Part shown: positions 18,077-25,366 of the stretch, one piece after another
Position numbering within the stretch: the stretch's first letter is position 1
Layout: each line of letters starts with the position of its first letter
Source of the DNA: Rhodospirillaceae bacterium
GTDB taxonomy: Bacteria; Pseudomonadota; Alphaproteobacteria; UBA2966
DNA: 34,757 nt
Assembly (NCBI GenBank): GCA_002690215.1
Contig: NZDS01000181.1
Location: forward strand, 1 to 34,757
Direction of reading: 5' to 3'
Position numbers and translations under genes: made by a program
The notes under the pieces: generated by a model
Database searches by the model: none
Seen by the model: the letters and a program-made list of their open reading frames with translations, nothing else
What the model was told of the DNA's origin: nothing

Positions 18077-18414
18077 CAGGTGATCCAAGACATCGCATCA
18101 ATTGTCCGGATTGGTGACAGACAGTCCTCCAGGTGCTGGCGGCGCGACATACTATTTGCAGCTTCTGAAGCCGAGGCAAATCCCACCAACAGGTTGATCG
18201 TCCACTCTGCCTTGGCAGTATCATACCCCCCCGCCGCGGCTTGGGAACCATCTCTGCGAATGGCAGCTCCGGGTCACGAACGGTCTTTCCGGCCCAGCGC
18301 CGCGATGTCGGCTTCTTGTGTATGGTCGGTCATCCCAATGCGCTTAGGCTCAAACGGGCAGTAGAACCGTAACGAGCCAAAAGTTCTCATATTCGTCGCG
18401 CCCGGCGCTTACGA
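18077..18414. other. Intergenic stretch without a convincing gene, upstream of the TPR gene
   Basis: About 340 bp. I see short open frames only, including a 19-codon minus-strand frame starting MTDHTQEADIAALGRKDRS, but no ribosome-binding site or family match. It contains ctttccggcccagc (18285-18298), which matches 13 of 14 bases of ctttccggcctagc at 16028-16041 on the other side of the TPR gene. The composition resembles the TPR gene rather than the flanking chromosome. Confidence 0.4.
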
Positions 18415-18813
18415 TCAGGCCGCCAGCGGATTGGCGCTCCAGCTCTGCTTGACGCGCCGGATCAGCTTGTCCAGGTCGACGGGCTTGGTCAGGTACCATT
18501 CGGCGCCCTGCTCGAGCGCCCGCTCGATGTCGCCCATCAGCTTCTTCGCGGTCAGCATGACGACCGGGATATCGGCCGTGGCCGGGGTCGTCTTGAGGCG
18601 GCTGAGCACCTCGAGGCCGCCCATACCCGGCATCATCCAGTCCAGCAGGATCAGGCCGGGCCGCTGCTCGGCGGCAAGTTCCAGGCCCCGCGCGCCGTTC
18701 TCGGCCAGCAGCACCTGATAGCCCTCGTTCCCGTCCCGGGCCGCACCCATGCGGGCCTTGATCAGGGCGCGCACGGTGACGTCGTCATCGATAACGAGGA
18801 TGGATTTTTTCAT
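18415..18813 (-). CDS. Single-domain response regulator (CheY-like)
   Basis: The 132-aa protein consists of one receiver domain with all key residues: acidic pocket DDD at 9-11, phospho-acceptor Asp 58 in LILLDWMMPGMGG, Thr 88 in VVMLTAKK, and Lys 110 in YLTKPVD. There is no output domain, so it acts by protein contact. It may bind the flagellar switch or pass phosphate along a relay, and its position downstream of stator genes hints at motility. GGGAGGACCTG precedes the ATG. A two-residue insertion-like stretch (GAARDGNEGYQ) after helix 1 is slightly longer than in E. coli CheY. The cognate kinase is not in this window. Confidence 0.92.
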   Translation of the reverse strand: MKKSILVIDDDVTVRALIKARMGAARDGNEGYQVLLAENGARGLELAAEQRPGLILLDWMMPGMGGLEVLSRLKTTPATADIPVVMLTAKKLMGDIERALEQGAEWYLTKPVDLDKLIRRVKQSWSANPLAA

Positions 18814-18960
18814 CAGGTCCTCCCTGGCACGTCGACTGTCCCAAAGCGGGTCACTGGCCCGATTTGGATCTCTCGTTGGCTCGTGGCAAATTCAGTCAGT
18901 GATCTAGAATCATCAATAAATTCAATGTGATAGATCCATTTCGATATCATTGCTCCAGGT

Positions 18961-18993
18961 CCTTGCGTGCTTTCACATGAAAGCCCCGCAAGG
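18961..18993. terminator. Strong hairpin between the stator genes and the CheY-like gene
   Basis: CCTTGCG / CGCAAGG outer arms and GCTTTCA / TGAAAGC inner arms form a 14-bp stem with a small internal bulge and a 2-base loop. No T-run follows on the minus strand, so it may slow transcription, stabilise the motB 3' end, or form part of the leader of the CheY-like gene. It lies in a 226-bp gap that otherwise holds AT-richer sequence suited to a promoter. Confidence 0.45.
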
Positions 18994-19039
18994 TTTGAAC
19001 CACAGATTCTTAAGGGGTATTGGGTGGCCCGGCCTAGCC

Positions 19040-19705
19040 TCAGCGTTCGATACGAATAACCACCCGGCGATTGGCGGCCTGGTTTTCCGGGATGGATTGG
19101 CCGCCTTCGTCGCGGTTGGGGGCCTTGGGCTGGGTGTCCGACATGCCTATGGCCATCAGACGCGTGCGGTCGACGCCGCGGCTGATGAGGAAGCGCACCA
19201 CGGCCGCGGCGCGCGATGACGAGAGCTCCCAGTTGGAGGGGAATTGCTTGGTGGCGATGGGGATGTCGTCGGTGTGGCCTTCGACCTCGACCATGTAGTT
19301 CTGCACGCCCATCAGGGTGACCAACTGGGCCACCCGGTCGAGCTTCTCGTGGGCTTCTTCTTTCAAATCGGCGGCGCCCGGTTTGAACATGTCGGCGCTG
19401 TCGAAATTGAAGCTCATGCCGCGGCTCGACGACGACATCTCGGTGTTCTTTTCCTTCATCTCCTCGATGGCGGTGTTGGCATCCTTCGACATCATCATGA
19501 AGGGCGACATCTTTTGCGCCGCGTCCTTGCCCTTGATCTCGGCCAGGATGCCGCCGGCGACCTCCTCGAACTTCTCCGGGCTGGGTTCCGAGATCGAGAA
19601 CATCATGACGAAAAAGGCCATCAGAATGGTGATGGCGTCGGCATAGGTGACCAGCCAGTCCTCCTTTACCTCGCCGCCGCCATCATCCTGAAAGGGGTCG
19701 CTCAT
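19040..19705 (-). CDS. motB: Flagellar stator protein, MotB/PomB family
   Basis: The 221-aa protein has the MotB layout. A cytoplasmic N-tail ends in KEDWLVTYADAITILMAFFV, in which Asp 23 is the ion-carrying aspartate of the single membrane helix. A linker and plug region follow, then a C-terminal OmpA-like peptidoglycan-binding domain (VEGHTDDIPI, NWELSSSRAAAVVRFL, NRRVVIRIE). It would pair with the upstream MotA-like protein to form the ion-driven torque generator. The start overlaps the motA stop as ATGA, a sign of translational coupling. The protein is short for MotB (often 250-350 aa) because the linker is compact. Proton or sodium coupling cannot be decided by eye. Confidence 0.88.
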   Translation of the reverse strand: MSDPFQDDGGGEVKEDWLVTYADAITILMAFFVMMFSISEPSPEKFEEVAGGILAEIKGKDAAQKMSPFMMMSKDANTAIEEMKEKNTEMSSSSRGMSFNFDSADMFKPGAADLKEEAHEKLDRVAQLVTLMGVQNYMVEVEGHTDDIPIATKQFPSNWELSSSRAAAVVRFLISRGVDRTRLMAIGMSDTQPKAPNRDEGGQSIPENQAANRRVVIRIER

Positions 19706-20514
19706 GCCGCCTTGCGGCCCTTGCCGCCCTTCTGGTCGATGGCGTAGTGGATGGCCGGGTCGAGGTAGCTGTTCATGCGGTCTTGGATGTAGCGCGGGCT
19801 CTTTTGCTCAGCCAGCATCGAGAAGCCTTCGGTGATGAGAAAGTTGCGAAAGCGCGAGATGCCTTCCTTCTGCTTGACCTTGGTGGCGGCCGGCAGGAAC
19901 ACCAGGCGTGCCAGCAGCACGCCGTATAGCGTGGTCAGCATGGCCACGGCCAGGCCGGCACCGATGCCGCCGGGATCCCCGCCCAGCGATTGCAGCATGA
20001 TGATCAGGCCGACCAGGGTGCCAATCATGCCGAAGGCGGGCGAGGCGGCGGCCATGTTCTCGAGGATATCGGCCTGCACCATGGAGCGTTGGAAGGCGCC
20101 GTTGGCGGCCGCCGTGAGCATGGCCCGCACCTCCTCGCCGGAATAGCCGGTGATGACCAGTTCGATGCCGTAGTTCATGAAGTGGTCCTGCTTTTTGGCG
20201 CCCTTGATCTCGCGCTCAAGTGCCAGCAGACCCTGTTTCTTGACCAGATAGCCCCAACGGATGATCTTGCCGGTCTCGATGGTCAGCATCTTGCGGTCGA
20301 CCTTGCCCTTGACGAAGAGCCCGCCGACGTCCTTCAGCGCCAGCATCACGTAGCGCGCCTGGTAGCCGATGAAACCGGCCGCCAAGGTGCCGCCCAGCAC
20401 CATGACGATGCTCGGCAGGCTGACGAAGCTGAGGTAGTTGTCGGTGGCCGTCATGATGGCACCGATGAACAGTCCGATGCCGGCCAAGAAGCCAAGAAGC
20501 GTCGCGAATGACAT
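19702..20514 (-). CDS. motA: Flagellar stator protein, MotA/PomA family
   Basis: The 270-aa protein has four membrane helices: two near the N-terminus (SFATLLGFLAGIGLFIGAIM; LPSIVMVLGGTLAAGFIGYQ) and two after the cytoplasmic loop (ASPAFGMIGTLVGLIIMLQS; GIGAGLAVAMLTTLYGVLLA). The long cytoplasmic loop carries the charged residues that contact FliG. The phrase PAFGMIGTLVGL is shared by MotA, PomA, ExbB and TolQ; the size and the adjacent MotB favour a flagellar stator. The long basic C-terminal tail (KGGKGRKAA) resembles PomA. The leader contains a 12-bp tandem repeat. Upstream lie an unknown gene and a GGDEF-like gene on the same strand, so c-di-GMP-linked control of motility is possible. Confidence 0.88.
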   Translation of the reverse strand: MSFATLLGFLAGIGLFIGAIMTATDNYLSFVSLPSIVMVLGGTLAAGFIGYQARYVMLALKDVGGLFVKGKVDRKMLTIETGKIIRWGYLVKKQGLLALEREIKGAKKQDHFMNYGIELVITGYSGEEVRAMLTAAANGAFQRSMVQADILENMAAASPAFGMIGTLVGLIIMLQSLGGDPGGIGAGLAVAMLTTLYGVLLARLVFLPAATKVKQKEGISRFRNFLITEGFSMLAEQKSPRYIQDRMNSYLDPAIHYAIDQKGGKGRKAA

Positions 20515-20534
20515 CTACATACCCCCTAACGCAC

Positions 20535-20558
20535 CCCCCGGTGCATCCCCCGGTGCAT
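20535..20558. repeat. Perfect 12-bp tandem duplication in the motA leader
   Basis: CCCCCGGTGCAT occurs twice head-to-tail (20535-20546 and 20547-20558), about 20-45 nt upstream of the motA start. With the preceding GCACC it can form GCACC/GGTGC hairpins. Copy number could vary by slippage. Confidence 0.75.
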
Positions 20559-20676
20559 CCCAAGTCGGGCACCCGGCCGGCGACTGCCCGGCAAGCGGTC
20601 GGGTGCCGTCAAGCCGTCGGTCACGTTCCCTGGTGGGCTCCCATTCGTCGTAACATTATACATGAATCCCAATTGG

Positions 20677-21453
20677 TTAAGAACGGGTTATCGTCTCGGC
20701 CTCGAATTTGTTGCTGAGCCAACGCTCCACCAGTACCTGGACGGCATAGAGCGCATCGTAGAGATCGATGTTCGCTGAGCGTTCCCAAGGTGTCTCGGCG
20801 GGCAACTCGGCGTTCAGGCTTTGCAGCGTTTCGGCGTCGAGCCAGCGCGCCTCAGCCAGTTGCTGATGGCCGCCCACGTCTTTGGCGATGACGTCTACGA
20901 TGACCGAGATCATCACCCAGTTGACGGGTAACGAGCCCAGCAGGTGCAGCACCAGGTCGGCGGCGTTGTCGCGCAAACCCAAGGCGGCCCAACCGCGCAT
21001 CAGCTCGGGCAGGCCGTGTTGCTCCGAGGGCAGGGCATAGGGCGAACGCCAGGTGTCATCGCCGCCGACACTGCCCAGCCAGTCGCCGGTTAGCGTCAAT
21101 TTGTGCAGGCCGGAGACCCGCACCGGCTGGAACTGGCGTTTGACCAGGCGGGCGGCGCCATGCATGCCGCGCAACAGGCGCTCGACCTTGGCCTCGACGA
21201 AGTGCCAATTCTGATCGACCTCGACGCTGGCGCTGGCGCTGGTGCTGCCACTGCCACGGCTCACCAATTGCTGTTTGACCCGGCGTTCGAGTACCAATTC
21301 GCTGGAGTGCAACTGGTACTGCGTGGCCTCGCCGTCCTGGCCTTCGATGGCCACCACGCGGCAGCTCTCGTCGCTGAAGCAACGCGCCAGGAAACGCAGG
21401 TCGATGTCGTCACCATCCAGCGTCGCCAGGTAGACGTAGCGCTGCTCAACCAT
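20677..21453 (-). CDS. Protein of unknown function, between GGDEF-like and stator genes
   Basis: This 258-aa protein is one I do not recognise. It has no signal peptide or membrane helix. A low-complexity linker (SRGSGSTSASASVEV, residues 65-80) separates a small N-terminal domain (MVEQRYVYLATLDGDDIDLRFL) from a larger helical part with several tryptophans. A weakly hydrophobic stretch VNWVMISVIVDVIAKD lies near 180. Its start overlaps the end of the GGDEF-like gene by 8 bases, so the two are translated together and may work together. Codon use and GC content look like the rest of the chromosome, which supports it being a real gene. Confidence in the ORF is high, in function nil. Confidence 0.75.
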   Translation of the reverse strand: MVEQRYVYLATLDGDDIDLRFLARCFSDESCRVVAIEGQDGEATQYQLHSSELVLERRVKQQLVSRGSGSTSASASVEVDQNWHFVEAKVERLLRGMHGAARLVKRQFQPVRVSGLHKLTLTGDWLGSVGGDDTWRSPYALPSEQHGLPELMRGWAALGLRDNAADLVLHLLGSLPVNWVMISVIVDVIAKDVGGHQQLAEARWLDAETLQSLNAELPAETPWERSANIDLYDALYAVQVLVERWLSNKFEAETITRS

Positions 21454-22597
21454 TGCCGTCGCCGGCTTCCGGCCCGGCCCCAGGCCCGGCCTTCGCTGCC
21501 TGGCGTGCCTGGTGGCGGCGTTCGGCCGCCACTTCGACCGTGCCTTGCCAGCCTGCGGTGCCGTCGCTCCACCAGTCGGCGATGCCTAGCGAGAACTTCA
21601 CAGCGCTGCCGCCTGCCAGGCGCGAGGCGATGAACTCGGCCCCCTCGGCGGCGGTCTCGGTGAACAATACCAGCAGCTCGTCGTTGCCCCAACGCACCAC
21701 CACGTCAGATTGCCGCACCACGCGCCCGACCGCCTGGGCCAGCTCGGCGAGTTGGCCATCGGTGGCGGCTCGGCCCTGGCGGGTGTTCGGGTCGGCGTAG
21801 TCGTCGAGCCCGATCAGGGCCAGCGACAGCGGTCCGCGGCGGCGTTCGGCGTTGCGCTGCAGCACCTCCAGCAAATCCTCGCCGACCGTCCGCACATAGG
21901 CTCCGGTCAGACTGTCGCGGTTGCTCCGGCCAACCAGCCGGCTCATCAAATGGAGCTGGCTCAGACCGGCCAGTGCGGCGCCCCCGGCCAGTGGGATCTG
22001 CAGCCACATGGCGCCGGCTGCCAACTGCCAGTCGGCGCTTGCCGTCACCGAGGCATGGACGGCGAAGCCGACCGCCAGCAGCGGCAAGGCGAACAGCACT
22101 CCCTCGATGACAGTGATGGGAATGACGCCCAGTCCCACCAGCACGATGAACGGCATGAAGGCATAGACCATGACCCCGGCGCCGGCCCAGGCCTCGATCC
22201 CTTGACCGGCCAGCCAGGGGTAGACCACGGCATAGAACACCGTTGGCACGGCAAACATGAAGGTCAACGCCTTGTAGGCCCGGGCCATACCGCTGCGCTG
22301 GCGGTAGCTGCGGAGGAGCACGATGAAAGCGACCGTGGCGGCCAGCCGGGCCAGTGCCAGCAGGGGCCATACCTGGTCCGAGAAGAGCAGCGCATCGACG
22401 ATGATCCAAAGCGGTGTAAGAATGGCGAAAAGACCTGCCATCAGCCGCACCCGCGAGATGATCAACTCGCTCCGCCGTTGCTGCAAAAGGGCTGAATGCC
22501 GACCCGGCCAGATCAGATCGCGCAGGCTGGGGCCGAGGTCCGCATCGGCCTCGATGCCCAGGGCCTGGCGCAAGATATCGACGGTGCTCCCGAACAT
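21446..22597 (-). CDS. Membrane protein with degenerate GGDEF domain
   Basis: The 383-aa protein has about six membrane helices in residues 50-215, then a GGDEF-fold domain from 222 (SRLVGRSNRDSLTGAYVR) to about 365. The signature loop reads GNDEL (304-308) instead of GGDEF: the second glycine of the GTP-binding turn is asparagine and the last position leucine. The metal-binding Asp region (LALIGLDDYADPN) is kept. It may therefore be a weak diguanylate cyclase, a GTP/c-di-GMP sensor or an inactive relative. I chose the ATG at 22597; an 18-codon longer frame runs into repeat copy B. A perfect hairpin lies directly before this ATG and no ribosome-binding site is visible. It overlaps the unknown gene downstream. 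Confidence 0.82.
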   Translation of the reverse strand: MFGSTVDILRQALGIEADADLGPSLRDLIWPGRHSALLQQRRSELIISRVRLMAGLFAILTPLWIIVDALLFSDQVWPLLALARLAATVAFIVLLRSYRQRSGMARAYKALTFMFAVPTVFYAVVYPWLAGQGIEAWAGAGVMVYAFMPFIVLVGLGVIPITVIEGVLFALPLLAVGFAVHASVTASADWQLAAGAMWLQIPLAGGAALAGLSQLHLMSRLVGRSNRDSLTGAYVRTVGEDLLEVLQRNAERRRGPLSLALIGLDDYADPNTRQGRAATDGQLAELAQAVGRVVRQSDVVVRWGNDELLVLFTETAAEGAEFIASRLAGGSAVKFSLGIADWWSDGTAGWQGTVEVAAERRHQARQAAKAGPGAGPEAGDGNG

Positions 22598-22598
22598 G

Positions 22599-22620
22599 GG
22601 CGCTAGTGTAGCGCCTTTTT
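22599..22620 (+). terminator. Hairpin with T-run at the start of repeat copy B
   Basis: GGCGCTA-GTG-TAGCGCC is a perfect 7-bp stem followed by TTTTT on the plus strand, the textbook shape of an intrinsic terminator. However, no plus-strand gene ends here; on the minus strand it is the leader of the GGDEF-like gene. It is the boundary of repeat copy B. Confidence 0.65.
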
Positions 22621-22859
22621 GTCGCTCACGGCAGCGGACCTGAAGGTCCACGCCTGCACGGGCGCGCCGCAGGTGCGGCGGGTCGCCGTCGCTCCCGTTG
22701 CACTAAATGACAAAGCACAAAAAAAACGGCTGCGGCGGTTGCACTAAGCCGTCCCCCGGCAACGGGGGGCGGAGGCCAAGGGCGCGGATGCGCCCGCCCG
22801 GTGAGGGGCTACAAAATGCCGCGGAGCGCGCGCCCGGTGAGGGTCGACAAAAAGTCTTG
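22619..22859 (+). repeat. Dispersed structured repeat, copy B
   Basis: It has the same start (TTGTCGCTCACGGC) and order as copy A. The first hairpin reads GGACCT-GA-AGGTCC against GGACC-TGC-GGTCC in copy A, so pairing is conserved. CTGCACGGGCGCGCCGCAG, GCTCCCGTTGCAC and AAATGACAAAGCACAAAA follow, the last also in copy C. The second half repeats the CCGTCCCCC/GGGGGG palindrome, GGAGGCCAAGGGC and GGTGAGGGGCTACAAAATGCC of copy A, with CGCCCGGTGAGGGTCGACAAAA as a partial extra duplication. It ends at GCTAG, which holds the pckA stop. Confidence 0.78.
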
Positions 22860-24506
22860 CTAGCCCGCGCCGGGCGCGGCCTCCAGCACGGCGGGGTCGA
22901 CGTAATCCTTGAACTGGTCGAAGTTGTCGTTGAAGCGTCCCACCAGATCGCGCGCCGTGGTGTCGTAGGCGGCCTTGTCGGACCAGGTGTTGCGCGGGGC
23001 CAGAATTTCGCCCGGCACCTCGGGGCAGCTTTGTGGGACGAGGAGCCCGAAGTTGGCGTCGGGCTGGGTCGGTACCGTGGCCAGGCGGCCATCCAGCGCG
23101 GCGCTCAAGAGCGCCCGGGTGTGGCCGATCGGCATGCGCTGGCCGGTGCCGTAGGCGCCGCCGGTCCAACCCGTGTTGACCAGCCAGCAAGCGGTTTCGT
23201 GCTGGGCGATGCGTTGGCCCAGCAGGCGGGCGTAGACCGAGGGGTGGCGCGGCATGAAGGGCGCCCCGAAACAGGTCGAGAAGGTTGCCTGGGGCTCGCT
23301 GCCCAAGCCCTTTTCGGTACCCGCCACTTTGGCCGTGTAGCCCGAGAGAAAGTGGTACATGGCCTGTTCCGGCGTCAGCCGTGAGATCGGCGGTAGCACG
23401 CCGAAGGCGTCGGCGGTCAGCATGACGACATTCTTGGGGTGCCCGGCCAGGCCGTCGGCGGAGGCGTTGGGGATGAAGTCGAGGGGGTAGGAGGCCCGGG
23501 TGTTCTCGGTATGGCGGGCGTCGTCGAGGTCGAGCCGCCGGTCTTCGTCCATCACCACGTTTTCCAGGATGGTGCCGAAGCGGCTGGTGGTGGCGTAGAT
23601 CTCGGGCTCGGCCTGGGCGCTCAGGCGAATCACCTTGGCGTAGCAGCCACCTTCGAAGTTGAAGACGCCGTTCTCGCTCCAGCCGTGTTCGTCGTCGCCT
23701 ACCAGGGTGCGGTCCGGGTCGGCCGAAAGGGTCGTCTTGCCGGTGCCCGAGAGACCGAAGAAGACCGCCGAATCGCCCCCCCGGCCGACATTGACCGAAC
23801 AGTGCATGGGCAGCACGCCCTGGTCGGGCAACAGGTAGTTGAGGATGCTGAAAACCGATTTCTTGATTTCGCCGGCATAGGAGGTGCCGCCGATCAGCAC
23901 CGTGCGGGCGGAAAAGTCGATGATGACAAAGGTTTCGGAGCGGGTGCCGTGAAGTGCCGGGTCGGCGCTGCAGGTGGCGGCGTTGATGACCATGAAGTCG
24001 GGCTTGAAACCGGCCATCTCGTCGGCCCGGGCGGGGATAAACATGTTGTGGGCGAAAAGGCCGTGCCAAGCCGCTTCGGTGACCACCCGGACGCCGACGC
24101 GGAAAGCCGGATCGGCGCCGGCCCAGCAGTCGGTAACGAAGAGGTCCTGGCCCTTCAAGTGCTCCTGTACGAGGCCTTGCAAGGCCTCGACCTGGGCCAG
24201 CTCGATGGGCCGGTTGACGTCGCCCCACCAGATTTCGTTCTCGCTGTTCGGCTCGCGCAGAATGAACTTGTCATTGGCCGAACGGCCGGTGTGTTGGCCG
24301 GTCAGAACCACGAACGGGCCGCCGGCAGCCAGGCTGCCCTCGTCGCGGCGCAGCGCCTCCTCGTGAAGCGCCGGCGGGGAGAGGTTCCAATGAACCGTTC
24401 GGGCCTCGAGGATGCCATGATTGTCGAGGCCGTATGTGGCCGGTCCGGTTCCCACGTGCTGCACCGAGAAACTCCTGCTGTGATCCGTCTGGAAAGGAGG
24501 CGCCAT
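22860..24506 (-). CDS. pckA: Phosphoenolpyruvate carboxykinase (ATP)
   Basis: The 548-aa protein is the normal length for the ATP-using bacterial enzyme, which turns oxaloacetate into PEP for gluconeogenesis. Visible features are [15 protein letters not shown], the P-loop GLSGTGKTT (251-259), the second metal/kinase motif with [18 protein letters not shown] (270-287), and [15 protein letters not shown]. All key residues are present. I start at [12 protein letters not shown]; the frame is open 20 codons further but without family similarity. In many alphaproteobacteria pckA lies next to and divergent from chvI-chvG, whose regulator affects it; here hugZ and a MATE gene stand between them. Its product PEP is also the donor for the PTS chain encoded downstream. 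Confidence 0.96.
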   Translation of the reverse strand: MAPPFQTDHSRSFSVQHVGTGPATYGLDNHGILEARTVHWNLSPPALHEEALRRDEGSLAAGGPFVVLTGQHTGRSANDKFILREPNSENEIWWGDVNRPIELAQVEALQGLVQEHLKGQDLFVTDCWAGADPAFRVGVRVVTEAAWHGLFAHNMFIPARADEMAGFKPDFMVINAATCSADPALHGTRSETFVIIDFSARTVLIGGTSYAGEIKKSVFSILNYLLPDQGVLPMHCSVNVGRGGDSAVFFGLSGTGKTTLSADPDRTLVGDDEHGWSENGVFNFEGGCYAKVIRLSAQAEPEIYATTSRFGTILENVVMDEDRRLDLDDARHTENTRASYPLDFIPNASADGLAGHPKNVVMLTADAFGVLPPISRLTPEQAMYHFLSGYTAKVAGTEKGLGSEPQATFSTCFGAPFMPRHPSVYARLLGQRIAQHETACWLVNTGWTGGAYGTGQRMPIGHTRALLSAALDGRLATVPTQPDANFGLLVPQSCPEVPGEILAPRNTWSDKAAYDTTARDLVGRFNDNFDQFKDYVDPAVLEAAPGAG

Positions 24507-24577
24507 TGAACCCGTTCGAGCCGCGCCCAAAGAAGGAAAATACTTCGCTGCTTGGCAGCGGCGCAACCGCTAAGGCG

Positions 24578-25294
24578 CTATTTGGCGGACCCCGGGCCGG
24601 CTTTTTTCCTGAACCTCCTCAATGCCCGGCGAATCGCCACCACGCCGGCCAAAGGGCGGCGGAAATCGTGCCGGGCGGTTTGGCCGCCGGCCCTCAAGTC
24701 GATGCCTTCTGTATCGCAACCGGTGACCTGCCAGGGCTCCCCTTCCGGCTGGCGGCCCACCAGGTCGCTGAGCTCGGCAGCCGGCCCGGAGTTGAGCTCG
24801 ATCACCAGACCCTCTTCGTCGGTTTCCAGCCCATCGCCATTGGCCAACAACAAGGCATCGGCGTCGAACCAGGCCACCTTGCCGAAGCCGGCAACAAGAT
24901 GGGCCTCCTTGAGGTCCAGACGGTAGAGTGCGAAATCGCCGAAGTCGGCATAGCGTGCCGCCGCCGGATGGCGGGCCAGAAACCGGCGGCGCTGACGGGC
25001 ATCAAAGCTTCGCACCAGGCGTCCCATGGCCGTCAGGCGGGGCCCGGCCAGCGGGTCCTGACGCTGGCCGGAATCGCAAAAGAGCAGCGACGCTCGGCTG
25101 TCTGCGGCGACATTGCGGCTGTGTTCGGCCAAGTCCGACATGAGCAAAAGCGGCGTGGCATCGAGGTCGCAGGCCACGGTTGAGAGCGAAACGTAGGGTG
25201 TGCCCGCGTCTTTGGGCAGCCAAGTGGCCAAGCTGGCCGTGGCGGCGCCACGCAGCAGCCGGCGCGCCAGGGCGGCATCTTTGTTCTCATCCAT
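24578..25294 (-). CDS. HugZ-like protein (PNPOx-type split barrel plus DUF2470)
   Basis: The protein is about 238 aa from MDENKDAALARRLLRGA. The N-terminal half is a split-barrel flavin/heme-binding fold of the pyridoxamine-phosphate-oxidase type (TASLATWLPKDAGTPYVSLS, then DLAEHSRNVAADSRASLLF, then GPRLTAMGRL). The C-terminal part (EEGLVIELNS onward) fits DUF2470. That order is typical of HugZ/HutZ-like heme-utilisation proteins, although many relatives are simply annotated as pyridoxamine 5'-phosphate oxidase family. The heme role is an inference, and no heme-transport genes are nearby. GTG and ATG codons 5-12 positions upstream are alternative starts. It is divergent from the MATE gene with about 70 bp between, and upstream of pckA on the same strand. 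Confidence 0.8.
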   Translation of the reverse strand: MDENKDAALARRLLRGAATASLATWLPKDAGTPYVSLSTVACDLDATPLLLMSDLAEHSRNVAADSRASLLFCDSGQRQDPLAGPRLTAMGRLVRSFDARQRRRFLARHPAAARYADFGDFALYRLDLKEAHLVAGFGKVAWFDADALLLANGDGLETDEEGLVIELNSGPAAELSDLVGRQPEGEPWQVTGCDTEGIDLRAGGQTARHDFRRPLAGVVAIRRALRRFRKKAGPGSAK

Positions 25295-25366
25295 GTTGTC
25301 GCAGCGCATGTTTGCATGCGCCGTCGCCACTGCCTAGGGTGTCGGCCGCCACCGGACCAAGCCCGC

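Noticed and set aside
20535-20558. CRISPR-like repeat
   Set aside because: Only two adjacent 12-bp copies with no spacers.
22598-22651. Longer start for the GGDEF-like protein (MDLQVRCRERQK...)
   Set aside because: These codons are antisense of repeat copy B; the same RCRERQK peptide also comes out of copy A.
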